NCBI GenBank assembly: GCA_035546855.1
Contig: DASZVY010000004.1
Span: forward strand, 25,774-89,773
Reading direction: 5' to 3'
Length of the DNA stretch: 64,000 nt
Origin: Nitrobacter sp035546855
GTDB taxonomy: Bacteria > Pseudomonadota > Alphaproteobacteria > Rhizobiales > Xanthobacteraceae
The position numbers and the translations under genes are program-made. The first letter of the stretch is position 1, and each line of letters starts with the position of its first letter. Below, piece after piece: positions 54,153 to 62,177 of this stretch. The notes under the pieces are model-generated. The model was given only the letters and a program-made list of their open reading frames with translations, did not search any database and was not told the DNA's origin.

Positions 54153-54528
54153 GCCAGAGTTCTCCGGGCTCGTCTATCACGCCAATTACCTGCGCTTCAT
54201 GGAGCGTGGCCGCAGCAATTATCTGCGGCTTCTGGGCGCGGATCAGCGCGCGCTGTTCGATGAAGCGGCAAGTGAGGCGCCGGGGTTTGCCTTCGTGGTG
54301 CGCTCGATGCAACTCGACTTCCTCAAGCCCGCGCACATGGACGACCTGCTCGACATCGTGACACGGCCGCTGGAGGTGCGCGGCGCCTCGATCACGCTGC
54401 ATCAGGAGGTGCGGCGCGGCGATGTGCTGCTGCTGGAAGCGAAAGTGAAGGTGGCGTTCGTCTCCGAAGGGCGGGCGAAGCCAATTCCCAAAGCGCTGCG
54501 GATCGCCATGAAGGCGGATCAAAGCTGA
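54153..54528 (+). pseudogene. 5'-truncated thioesterase gene, host remnant at the ICE junction
   Basis: From about 54153 the plus strand reads FSGLVYHANYLRFMERGRSN and continues as a normal YbgC-like thioesterase to residue KADQS. The first 25-30 codons, including the catalytic EDTD motif, are missing: upstream sequence stops matching just before FSG. An internal ATG at 54199 could start only a dead fragment. Compared with the intact copy at 53637 it is more GC-rich in third positions, like the host genes that follow. It is best read as the host gene cut by insertion of the element. Confidence 0.75.
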
Positions 54529-54826
54529 TCGGGAACCTTCATCTTCCATGGCCGGGCGATAGAAGTGTCACTATCGACTCCGCCTCTCCGCCGCCGCGAA
54601 GCCGGCATCAAAGACGTGACGGTCGCGGAGAAGCCGGCGCCAGGGACCGGCCGATGTACCGGGGCTGGGTGAGCTGCCCGCACAAGACCGGGCATGACAA
54701 GTCGGGAAGGTGAAAAAAATCTCCACCGGTCATGTCGGATCGGCGCCGCCCCGTTCGTTCTCCGGGCTGAGGGCGGCGGTGGATCGCTGCCGTTACGGCG
54801 GACCATCGTTCAACCTGGAGACTCTC

Positions 54827-55300
54827 ATGTCAGCCATCACCCCCTGCCTCTGGTTCGATCGCGAGGCCGAGGACGCCGCGAAGTTCTACGTGTCGGTGTT
54901 CAAAAACGCGCGGATCATCGAAACGTCGCATTACGGCGAGGGCGGACCGATGCCCGCCGGCACGGTGATGGTCGTCAGCTTCGAATTGAACGGGCAGCGG
55001 TTCCAGGCGCTCAACGGCGGGCCGCATTTCAAGTTCAACGAGGCGATCTCGTTCAGCGTCGATTGCAAGTCGCAGGACGAAGTCGACTATTTCTGGGACA
55101 GGCTGACGGCGGACGGCGGCGCGCCGGTGCAGTGCGGCTGGCTCAAGGACAAGTTCGGCGTGTCCTGGCAGATCGTGCCGGACGTGCTGCCGCGCCTCCT
55201 GACGGATCCCGACCCCGCCAGGGCCAACCGCGCCATGCAGGCCATGATGACGATGAAGAAGATCATCATTGCCGACATCGAGGCGGCGGCGAACGGGTGA
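54827..55300 (+). CDS. VOC family protein (PhnB-like)
   Basis: A 157-residue PhnB-type VOC protein beginning AITPCLWFDREAEDAAKFYV, with FELNGQRFQALNGGPHFKFN near 45-65 and DKFGVSWQIVPDVLPRLL near 110-130. Such proteins are often annotated as 3-demethylubiquinone methyltransferase-like, but have no such proven activity. CTGGAG precedes the ATG. It heads a host group with a YCII protein, an ECF sigma factor and a second VOC protein, a common set in Rhizobiales. The 298-base gap before it (54529-54826) holds nothing I can name. Confidence 0.85.
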   Translation: MSAITPCLWFDREAEDAAKFYVSVFKNARIIETSHYGEGGPMPAGTVMVVSFELNGQRFQALNGGPHFKFNEAISFSVDCKSQDEVDYFWDRLTADGGAPVQCGWLKDKFGVSWQIVPDVLPRLLTDPDPARANRAMQAMMTMKKIIIADIEAAANG

Positions 55301-55546
55301 GATGCGAAGCAAATATCGCCAACGGGACGACGTATCCCGGACGCGGTGCAGCGTTCTTCACGGTACACCGCAGAGCCGGGATCGTCGCAGGCGAAAGTGT
55401 TCCGGGCGGTCCCGGTTCAGCGAAGCGGCATGCTGCCGCATCGCGCCCGGGACACGAAATATCATCGGCGTCGCGAAATCGTGTTGGGTGAAATGTCGGC
55501 AACCGGCATACTCGTCCGTCTTGAAGAGAACAGGGAACCCATCGGC

Positions 55547-55915
55547 ATGCTCTACGCCATTCTTTGCTATCACAATGAGGACGTCGTCGGCTCCTGGAGC
55601 AAGGAGCAGGACGCCGCCGTCATGCAGAAACTCGCCGTGGTGCAGGACAGGCTGCGCAAGCAGGGCCGGCTCGGGCCGGTGGCGCGGCTGCTGCCGACCA
55701 CGGCGGCGACGACGCTGCGCAAGGAGAACCCGCCGCTGATCGTCGACGGTCCCTTCGCCGAGACCAAGGAGCAGTTGCTCGGCTTCTACCTGATCGACTG
55801 CAAGAACCTCGACGAGGCGCTGGAGACCGCGCAGGAGCTCGGCAACGCCAATCCCGGGGGCGCCTATGAAATCCGCCCCGTTGGCGTGTTCCATCCCGGA
55901 GGGACCGCGGCATGA
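55547..55915 (+). CDS. YCII-related (DGPF) domain protein
   Basis: A 122-residue YCII/DGPF protein, beginning MLYAILCYHNEDVVGSWSKE and containing the block LIVDGPFAETKEQLLGFYLI near 69-88 that names the domain. The His-Asp pair of the fold may be catalytic, but the role is unknown. I chose ATG 55547; the frame is open to 55346 without family similarity. Its stop overlaps the sigma factor start (ATGA), a pairing seen in many proteobacteria, where the YCII gene is probably controlled by that sigma factor. Confidence 0.88.
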   Translation: MLYAILCYHNEDVVGSWSKEQDAAVMQKLAVVQDRLRKQGRLGPVARLLPTTAATTLRKENPPLIVDGPFAETKEQLLGFYLIDCKNLDEALETAQELGNANPGGAYEIRPVGVFHPGGTAA

Positions 55916-57198
55916 CCGATGTCGCCTGGATCGATGCGGCTTTGACAGCGGCGCGTCCCCAGGCGCTCGGCGCGCTCCTGCGTTATTTCCGCGATCTCGA
56001 CACCGCCGAGGAGGCCTATCAGAACGCCTGCCTGCGTGCGCTGAAGACCTGGCCGGACAACGGGCCGCCGCGCGATCCCGCCGCGTGGCTGATCCTGGTC
56101 GGCCGCAACGCCGCGCTCGACGAGGTGCGGCGGTGGCGCAGGCAGCAGGCGCTGCCCGACGAGGAGGCCGCGATCTCCGATCTCGGGGACGCCGAGGGCG
56201 AGGTCGCCGAGCGGCTCGACGGCTCGCATTATCGCGACGACATCCTGCGGCTGCTGTTCATCTGCTGCCATCCGTCGCTTCCGGCGACGCAGCAGATCGC
56301 GCTGGCGCTGCGCATCGTCTCCGGGCTGACCGTGAAGCAGATCGCGCGCGCCTTCCTGGTCAGCGAGGCCGCGATGGAGCAGCGCATCACCCGCGCCAAG
56401 GTGGCGGTGGCGAAGGCCGGCGTGCCGTTCGAGACGCCCGGCGCGGTGGAGCGCAGCGAGCGGCTCGGCGTGGTCGCGGCGATGATCTATCTGATCTTCA
56501 ACGAGGGCTATTCCGCAGGCGGCGACACCGCCGACATCCGCGCGCCGCTGTGCGATGAAGCCATCCGGCTCGCGCGGCTGCTGCTGCGTCTGTTCCAGAA
56601 CGAGCCGGAGATCATGGGGCTGACGGCGCTACTCCTGCTGCAGCATGCCCGCGCGTCCGCGCGCTTCGACGCCGACGGCGCAGTGATCCTGCTCGAGGAT
56701 CAGGACCGCTCACTCTGGAACCGGAAGATGATCGCGGAGGGCACCGCGCTGATCGACAAGGCGATGCGCCACCGCCGCGCCGGACCGTATCAGGTGCAGG
56801 CGGCGATCGCGGCGCTGCATGCCGGTGTCGACAGGCCCGAAGACACCGACTGGCGCCAGATCGATCTGCTCTACGCGACGCTCGAGCAGTTGCAGCCGTC
56901 GCCGGTGGTGACGCTCAACCGCAGCGTCGCCGTATCGAAGCTGGCCGGGCCGGAGGCGGCGCTGGCGCTGATCGTCCCGCTGGAACAGCGGCTCGGTGGC
57001 TACTTCCATTTCTTCGGGGTCAAGGGCGCTTACCTGATGCAGCTTGGCCGCGACGGCGAAGCCCGCGTCGCGTTCGACCGCGCCATCGCGCTCGCCAACA
57101 CCACCGCGGAAGCCGCGCATATCCGCATGCACCTCGACCGCCTGATGAAGGGTGGCGCGCTGTGCGCCATGGCCGCGAAGCAGGCCGGGCGAAACTGA
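55912..57198 (+). CDS. ECF-type RNA polymerase sigma factor with DUF6596 extension
   Basis: A 428-residue sigma factor. Region 2 covers about 12-75 (LGALLRYFRDLDTAEEAYQN) and region 4 about 115-165, with GLTVKQIARAFLVSEAAMEQ as helix-turn-helix. The C-terminal 250 residues form the DUF6596 domain (MIYLIFNEGYSAGG near 186-199) with TPR-like helices, which in this ECF group takes the place of an anti-sigma factor. The VOC and YCII genes around it are probable targets. Confidence 0.9.
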   Translation: MTDVAWIDAALTAARPQALGALLRYFRDLDTAEEAYQNACLRALKTWPDNGPPRDPAAWLILVGRNAALDEVRRWRRQQALPDEEAAISDLGDAEGEVAERLDGSHYRDDILRLLFICCHPSLPATQQIALALRIVSGLTVKQIARAFLVSEAAMEQRITRAKVAVAKAGVPFETPGAVERSERLGVVAAMIYLIFNEGYSAGGDTADIRAPLCDEAIRLARLLLRLFQNEPEIMGLTALLLLQHARASARFDADGAVILLEDQDRSLWNRKMIAEGTALIDKAMRHRRAGPYQVQAAIAALHAGVDRPEDTDWRQIDLLYATLEQLQPSPVVTLNRSVAVSKLAGPEAALALIVPLEQRLGGYFHFFGVKGAYLMQLGRDGEARVAFDRAIALANTTAEAAHIRMHLDRLMKGGALCAMAAKQAGRN

Positions 57199-57226
57199 TT
57201 CAAAACCGGCTCATAACCAGGAGAGC

Positions 57227-57640
57227 ATGATGAAGATCAATCCGTACGTTCATTTCAACGGCACCTGCGAGGAGGCCTTCGCCTATTACAACAAGGTGCT
57301 CGGCGCCAAGACCACGGTGGTCATGAAGGTCGGCGGCTCCCCGGCGGAAGAACACATGCCGAAGAACTGGAAGGACAAGGTGCTGCACGGCGAGGTGACC
57401 ATCGATGGCCAGTCGTTGATGGCGACCGATGCGCCGCCGTCGTACTACCTCAAGCCGCAGGGGTTCGCCGTCACCCTGCACGTGGACGACGTCGCCGACG
57501 CGGAGCGCAAGTTCAAGGCGCTGGCGGACGGCGGCAGCGTCAGCATGCCGTTCGCTGCGACCTTCTTCGCCAAGGGCTTCGGCATGTGCGTGGATAAATT
57601 CGGCATCCCCTGGCAGGTGATCTGTCCGATGGAGATGTAA
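57227..57640 (+). CDS. VOC family protein (PhnB/glyoxalase-like)
   Basis: A 137-residue VOC protein with MKINPYVHFNGTCEEAFAYY at the start, ending GMCVDKFGIPWQVICPMEM. It is a distant relative of the PhnB-like protein at 54827. CAGGAGAG lies upstream of ATG 57227 (a second ATG follows at once). It lies 28 bases after the sigma factor gene and probably belongs to its small regulon. Function unknown. Confidence 0.85.
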   Translation: MMKINPYVHFNGTCEEAFAYYNKVLGAKTTVVMKVGGSPAEEHMPKNWKDKVLHGEVTIDGQSLMATDAPPSYYLKPQGFAVTLHVDDVADAERKFKALADGGSVSMPFAATFFAKGFGMCVDKFGIPWQVICPMEM

Positions 57641-57743
57641 CTCGCGGCCTGCAGGAGAACCGGCCTTGAGGCCGCCATATCCCGATGATGTGACGCGCGC
57701 CCTGCGCGTCACGTCGCGCGACAATCGGAACAAGAAACATCAA

Positions 57744-58946
57744 ATGACATCGACCTATCTGAAGAACGCCATCGTGCTCGGCCTGCTCTCGGCCGTCGGG
57801 CCGTTCGCCATCGACATGTACCTGCCGGCGTTGCCATCGATTGCCGCCGACCTCCATGCATCGACCGCGGCGACGCAGATGACGCTGACGGCGTTCTTTC
57901 TCGCCATCGGCCTCTGCCAGCTCGCCTACGGGCCGGTGTCCGACATGGTCGGCCGCAAGCCGCCGCTCTATGTCGGCCTGGCGCTGTTCACGGCAGGTTC
58001 GGTCGGCTGCGCGCTGGCGCCCGATGTCGCGTGGTTGGTCGCATTTCGCTTCGTGCAGGGACTCGGCGCGTCGGCGATGATGGTGATTCCGCGCGCGATC
58101 ATCCGCGACCTCCATACCGGCGTCGAAGCCACGCGGCTGATGTCGCTGGTGATGCTGGTGTTCAGCGTGTCGCCGATCCTCGCGCCGCTCACCGGAAGCG
58201 CGCTGATCGTGCCGTTCGGCTGGCGCGCGGTGTTCGTGGCGGTGACGGTGGCCGCGGTGCTGGCGTTGCTGCTGCTGGCGACCGTGTTTCCGGAGACGCG
58301 GCCGGCCCACGAACGCATCAAGGTCAGCGTCGGCGGCGTGCTGGCCGGCTTCGGCGTGCTGTTTCGCGATTGGCACTTCCTCGGGCTGACGCTGATCGGC
58401 GGGCTGGGCATGGCGAGCTTCTTCAGCTTCCTCGCGAGTTCCTCGTTCGTCTATATCGATCACTACGGGCTGACGCCGACCCAATACAGCATCGCCTTCG
58501 CGGCCAATGCGATCGGCTTCATCGGCGCGTCGCAACTTGCAGCCACGCTCGGCGCGCGGTTCGGGATTCCGTGCGTCGTCCTGGGCGCGGTGACGCTGCA
58601 TGCGCTGTTCGCCGTCGTGTTGCTTGCTCTCGCGATGCTCGGCATCGACAGTTTCGCCGTGCTGGTGACGCTGCTGTTTCTGTCGTTCGCCTTCCTCGGG
58701 CTCGTGATCCCATCCAGCATGATCCTGGCGCTGGAGAACCACGGCCCGATCGCCGGCATCGCGTCGGCGCTCGGCGGGACGCTGCAGATGATGGCGGGCG
58801 GCATCATGATCGCGGTGGTCGGCCAGTTCTTCAACGGCACGTCGGGACCGATGGTGGCGGCGATCGCGCTGTGCGCCTGCGGCGCGCTCATCGCAAGCCT
58901 GCTCACGCTGCGCCGACCGCAGCCGGTGGCGCAGATGGCGGAGTAG
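57744..58946 (+). CDS. MFS drug efflux transporter, Bcr/CflA family
   Basis: A 400-residue transporter with 12 predicted membrane helices. It opens with LLSAVGPFAIDMYLPALPSI, typical of Bcr/CflA, and motif A appears as YGPVSDMVGRKPPLYVG near 60-76. The family exports drugs such as bicyclomycin or chloramphenicol, and some members sulfonamides or cysteine, with proton antiport. ATG 57744 is chosen; the open frame upstream to 57666 is rejected because it overlaps no conserved part. Confidence 0.9.
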   Translation: MTSTYLKNAIVLGLLSAVGPFAIDMYLPALPSIAADLHASTAATQMTLTAFFLAIGLCQLAYGPVSDMVGRKPPLYVGLALFTAGSVGCALAPDVAWLVAFRFVQGLGASAMMVIPRAIIRDLHTGVEATRLMSLVMLVFSVSPILAPLTGSALIVPFGWRAVFVAVTVAAVLALLLLATVFPETRPAHERIKVSVGGVLAGFGVLFRDWHFLGLTLIGGLGMASFFSFLASSSFVYIDHYGLTPTQYSIAFAANAIGFIGASQLAATLGARFGIPCVVLGAVTLHALFAVVLLALAMLGIDSFAVLVTLLFLSFAFLGLVIPSSMILALENHGPIAGIASALGGTLQMMAGGIMIAVVGQFFNGTSGPMVAAIALCACGALIASLLTLRRPQPVAQMAE

Positions 58947-58954
58947 CTCGTGGC

Positions 58955-59395
58955 TCAAGTGCAGCGCGGATAGATCCGGGTCAGCGCGTGTCCGCGCAAC
59001 AGCAGCAGCCGGGACGTAAGGCCGCCGCGCTTCCGGATCCAGGCGCGCACCGGCTCCGGATATGCGTCCAGCACGGCGGCGGAGGCTTCCGGCTCGGCAT
59101 GGAAGCGGCCGCGACGGTCGACGGAGCGCGCGCCATGAAAGCCGAGCACGGCGCGGTGCGTCACGCAGATGTGGTCGTGCGGAATCGCGGCGAGCACCAG
59201 CGTGCAGGCCGAGTAGCAGGGGCCGTCGATCACCACCCGCTCGCCGGATTCGCGAACGCTCTCGAACAGATCGAGGAAAGTCCCGACCTGACCGCCGGGG
59301 CTGGAGAGAATCCGCACTTCCGCGCTGGCCGGGGCAGACGACAGCGATCCTGCAAGGGCGAACACGATCGCGAGCGCGGCAGAGGCTTTTTTCAT
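58955..59395 (-). CDS. Exported ClpP/crotonase-fold-like protein of unknown function
   Basis: A 146-residue protein. Residues 1-25 form a signal peptide (KKASAALAIVFALAGSLSSA then APASAE). The mature part has SSPGGQVGTFLDLFESVRES and GPCYSACTLVLAAIP, a layout seen in periplasmic serine-protease-like relatives of ClpP, with the Ser of YSACT as possible nucleophile. A complete catalytic triad cannot be shown. It is convergent with the MFS gene, nine bases apart. ATG 59395 is preferred over the longer frame from 59422. Confidence 0.65.
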   Translation of the reverse strand: MKKASAALAIVFALAGSLSSAPASAEVRILSSPGGQVGTFLDLFESVRESGERVVIDGPCYSACTLVLAAIPHDHICVTHRAVLGFHGARSVDRRGRFHAEPEASAAVLDAYPEPVRAWIRKRGGLTSRLLLLRGHALTRIYPRCT

Positions 59396-59490
59396 TTTCG
59401 AAAATCCCCTCCCAGTATCCAAAACATTATGGAAGCGATCGGCGGAGGAGACAACGACGGGAGGCTGAACCCGTTCCCGCAGGGAACACG

Positions 59491-60282
59491 CTATCCGTTC
59501 CTTCGCTCCCCGCGCAGCGTCGGCAGGCCGATGCCGGCGGCGTCGAATCCGCCGTCAACGGCGAGCACCTGTCCGGTAATGTAGCTCGCGCGCGCACTGC
59601 ACAGAAAGAAGATCGCTTCCGCCAGTTCCTCCTCCAGCCCATAGCGGTTGAGCGGAATGGCGTCGTGATAATCGGCGCGGATTTCCTTTGTATGCACCGC
59701 TTTCGCCATGGCAGTCTCCACCGGCCCCGGGGCCACCGCGTTGACGCGGATGCCGAGCGAGGCGAGCTCCACCGCGAGTTGCTTGGTCAGATGCGCGAGC
59801 CCCGCCTTGCTGGTTCCGTAGGCCGCGCGCAGCGTCGAGGCGCGCACCGCCGAGATCGAGGTGATGTTGACGATGGCGCCGCCGCCGCCGTGATCGCGCA
59901 TCAGCGGCACCGCCGCCCTGGTGCAGAGAAATGGCCCGGTGAGATTGACCGCCATGATGCGCGTCCAGTCGGCGTCGGACGTCTCCATCACCGGCGCGAA
60001 GGCGGCGATGCCGGCGTTGTTGACCAGTGCGTCGAGCCGCCCGAACTTTCGCCCGATCTCCGCGATGGCGCTTTTCACCGCTGCCGCATCGGAGACGTCG
60101 CAGTGCAGGCCGAGCACGTCGCCCGGCTTGTTGAGCCCCTGCACCTCAGGCCACAGGATGTCGGCGGCGATGTCGAGCAGCGCCACGCGCCAGCCCTCGC
60201 CAAGAAACCGCTTCGCCGTGGCAAGGCCGATGCCCCGCGCTGCGCCGGTCACCAGCGCGACCTTTGTCTGTTCCGATGTCAT
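59491..60282 (-). CDS. Short-chain dehydrogenase/reductase (SDR)
   Basis: A 263-residue classical SDR. The NAD(P) motif TGAARGIG is at 12-19, NNAG near 88-91, and the catalytic Ser near 142, Tyr155 and Lys159 (AAYGTSKAG). The Asp at the end of the second strand (LLDIAAD) favours NAD+. The substrate is not predictable; relatives include 3-oxoacyl-ACP reductase-like and sugar dehydrogenases. It stands alone on the minus strand. ATG 60282 is preferred; the frame is open to 60483 without similarity. Confidence 0.88.
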   Translation of the reverse strand: MTSEQTKVALVTGAARGIGLATAKRFLGEGWRVALLDIAADILWPEVQGLNKPGDVLGLHCDVSDAAAVKSAIAEIGRKFGRLDALVNNAGIAAFAPVMETSDADWTRIMAVNLTGPFLCTRAAVPLMRDHGGGGAIVNITSISAVRASTLRAAYGTSKAGLAHLTKQLAVELASLGIRVNAVAPGPVETAMAKAVHTKEIRADYHDAIPLNRYGLEEELAEAIFFLCSARASYITGQVLAVDGGFDAAGIGLPTLRGERRNG

Positions 60283-60442
60283 GGGTACTCCGTTGGGTTG
60301 TCCATCCGTGATCGCGCAGAAGCCGTCAAGCCGCCCGACGCGGCCCGAAATCCTGATAAGCTTGTCCGGCGTCGAGAACTGGCTGCTTTGGCGGACCTGC
60401 ATCCGGCGGGCCGGAAGCAGCCCGACATGCGGCTGGCGTGCC

Positions 60443-60574
60443 ATGCGGATATTTATTGGACTTATGATTGTGGCGATTGCCATGTATTTCGTCGACCAGA
60501 ACTTTGCTTTCGGCTTCTACACCGACAAGATCATCGCGATGGTCAGTCATATGGCGCACTCGTTCGGCGTGTAG
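60443..60574 (+). CDS. Small membrane protein, 43 residues
   Basis: A 43-codon frame encoding one hydrophobic helix at the start (RIFIGLMIVAIAMYFVDQNF) and a short tail ending HMAHSFGV. Its size and pattern are like small conserved membrane proteins of Bradyrhizobiaceae. It is too short for firm assignment and the ribosome site is weak. Confidence 0.4.
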   Translation: MRIFIGLMIVAIAMYFVDQNFAFGFYTDKIIAMVSHMAHSFGV

Positions 60575-60598
60575 GCCGTCGTCACAGCGGTATTGCGG

Positions 60599-60922
60599 CT
60601 ATGCCCGGCCGGATTTGCCCGGTCGTTTCGCGGCGGTGTCTTCATAAGCCTTTTTCAGCCGCTCGCTGATGGTCGGGCCGGCCTTGCGGCGCTTGACGCC
60701 GAGATGGATCTCGCGCAGTTCGGCCATCAGTTCCGCCCACATCTTCGGCCCGCCGTCGCGCAATAGTTGCGCACGGATGCCAAGCTCGTCGCTGACGGGA
60801 AGATACTTCACGCCCCACGCCGCCATCTCGAGGACGCGAAGCCCTACGCGCATCTGTTCCCGGAGGAGTGAGGGCGGAAAGGCGGCTTGCGAAGATACGG
60901 CTTTCGCGACGCGGGTGCGCAT
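60599..60922 (-). CDS. Conserved hypothetical protein, 107 residues
   Basis: A basic, helical protein (REQMRVGLRVLEMAAWGVKY and KMWAELMAELREIHLGVKRR) with a Lys/Arg-rich C-terminal tail. I do not recognise a family. It is divergent from the MBL hydrolase gene, with 107 bases between starts. Overlapping plus-strand frames lack similarity. Confidence 0.5.
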   Translation of the reverse strand: MRTRVAKAVSSQAAFPPSLLREQMRVGLRVLEMAAWGVKYLPVSDELGIRAQLLRDGGPKMWAELMAELREIHLGVKRRKAGPTISERLKKAYEDTAAKRPGKSGRA

Positions 60923-61029
60923 CGGGGAATGGCGGTGTGAGGATTTTCATATCCCGCCAGCCTGCGCCTCGCCTTGAACCTCGTGTGTCAGCCCGATACG
61001 GTCGCGGTCAAAATCACGGGGAAACGCAG

Positions 61030-61905
61030 ATGAAGCAGATCAGGATCGGCGACATCACCATCGACGCGGTGATCGAGCGCGAAGGGCCGTGGCGGAAGCC
61101 GCATCAGTTCTTCCTCAACTACGACGAAGCGGTGTTCAAATCCCATCTGCCGTCGATCGAGCCGGAAATGTTCGATTCCGCGCTGTGGCTGACCATGAAC
61201 ACCTATCAGACCTTCGTGCTGCGCACGCCGCGCCACACCATCCTCGTCGATACCTGCACCGGCGAGCACAAGGGCCATCCGGCCCCGTTCGACTTCCCCG
61301 GCAAGGAGCGCTGGCGCCAGGAATTCCATGCGCTCGGTCTCACCTTCGAGCAGGTCGACTACGTGTTCTGCACCCACCTGCACATCGACCACACTGGCTG
61401 GAACACGGTGCTGCGCGACGGCCGCTGGGTGCCGACGTTCCCGAACGCGAAGTATGTCTTCCACAAGCGCGAATACGCGATCTGGGAGGAGGAGCACAAG
61501 CGCGGGAGGAATCCGCCCGGCACCGTGTTCCGCGACAACTGCCTGCCGATCGTGGAAGCCGGGCAGGCGCTGCTGGTCGACGACGACTACGCGCTCGACG
61601 ACACCATCACGCTGACGCCGACGCCGGGACATTCGCCCTGCCATTGCTGTGTGAACATCTTTTCGCGCGGCCGGCGCGCGGTCGTCACCGGCGACCTCAT
61701 GCATCACAGCATCCAGTGTCTGGAGCCGGATTGGGGAACGGTCGCCGACTGGGATCCGAAGCAGTCCGCGGACTCGCGGCGGAAATTCTTCGCCTCCGTG
61801 GTCGAGACCGACACGCTGCTGCTGCCGGTGCATTTCCCCGCTCCGACGGTCGGGCGCATCGTCCGCGAGCGCGATCGCTTCAATTATCGCTACAAGCGGG
61901 ACTAA
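61030..61905 (+). CDS. Metallo-beta-lactamase-fold hydrolase
   Basis: A 291-residue MBL-fold enzyme. The metal motif HLHIDH is at 116-121, followed by a His in GHSPCHCC near 206-213, Asp in TGDLMHHS near 225-232, and a late His in LLPVHFPAP near 268. These suit a dinuclear zinc hydrolase such as a lactonase or thioesterase-type member, not a true beta-lactamase. ATG 61030 is chosen because the family begins just there; the frame is open to 60868. Confidence 0.88.
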   Translation: MKQIRIGDITIDAVIEREGPWRKPHQFFLNYDEAVFKSHLPSIEPEMFDSALWLTMNTYQTFVLRTPRHTILVDTCTGEHKGHPAPFDFPGKERWRQEFHALGLTFEQVDYVFCTHLHIDHTGWNTVLRDGRWVPTFPNAKYVFHKREYAIWEEEHKRGRNPPGTVFRDNCLPIVEAGQALLVDDDYALDDTITLTPTPGHSPCHCCVNIFSRGRRAVVTGDLMHHSIQCLEPDWGTVADWDPKQSADSRRKFFASVVETDTLLLPVHFPAPTVGRIVRERDRFNYRYKRD

Positions 61906-61953
61906 AGGCGCAAATCGTGAATCGATCAGCTCGCTGAAGAGAATGGCGCCTTA

Positions 61954-62070
61954 CCTCTCCCCGCTTGCGGGGAGAGGTCGGATGGCATCGCAGATGCCAT
62001 CCGGGTGAGGGGCGCGCATCGCTTTCGCAAAGCCCTCACCCCAACCCTCTCCCCGCAAGCGGGGCGAGGG
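61954..62070. repeat. Pair of intergenic palindromes (CTCTCCCCGC-type)
   Basis: CCTCTCCCCGCTTGCGGGGAGAGG, in two halves of a hairpin at 61954-61977, is followed by a second hairpin at 61980-62000 (GATGGCATC, GCA, GATGCCATC), and by an inverted relative at 62045-62070 (CTCTCCCCGC, AA, GCGGGGCGAG). The outer two can also pair with each other. Such palindromic elements are frequent between genes in Bradyrhizobiaceae genomes. They are typical of the host, and none was seen in the ICE part. Confidence 0.75.
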
Positions 62071-62177
62071 AGCGCGCCCCGGCTCGTGAGGGATGCAATA
62101 CATCAGCATCGCGCCCCCTTTCCCCCATCGCTCACATGCCGTAAGAGCGCGCCAACGCGTTCTTATTTCGTGAGCCC

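Noticed and set aside
53721..54188. TATCACGCCAATT shared by both thioesterase genes as an att core
   Set aside because: It encodes the conserved YHAN motif of the family, so identity is explained by coding homology.
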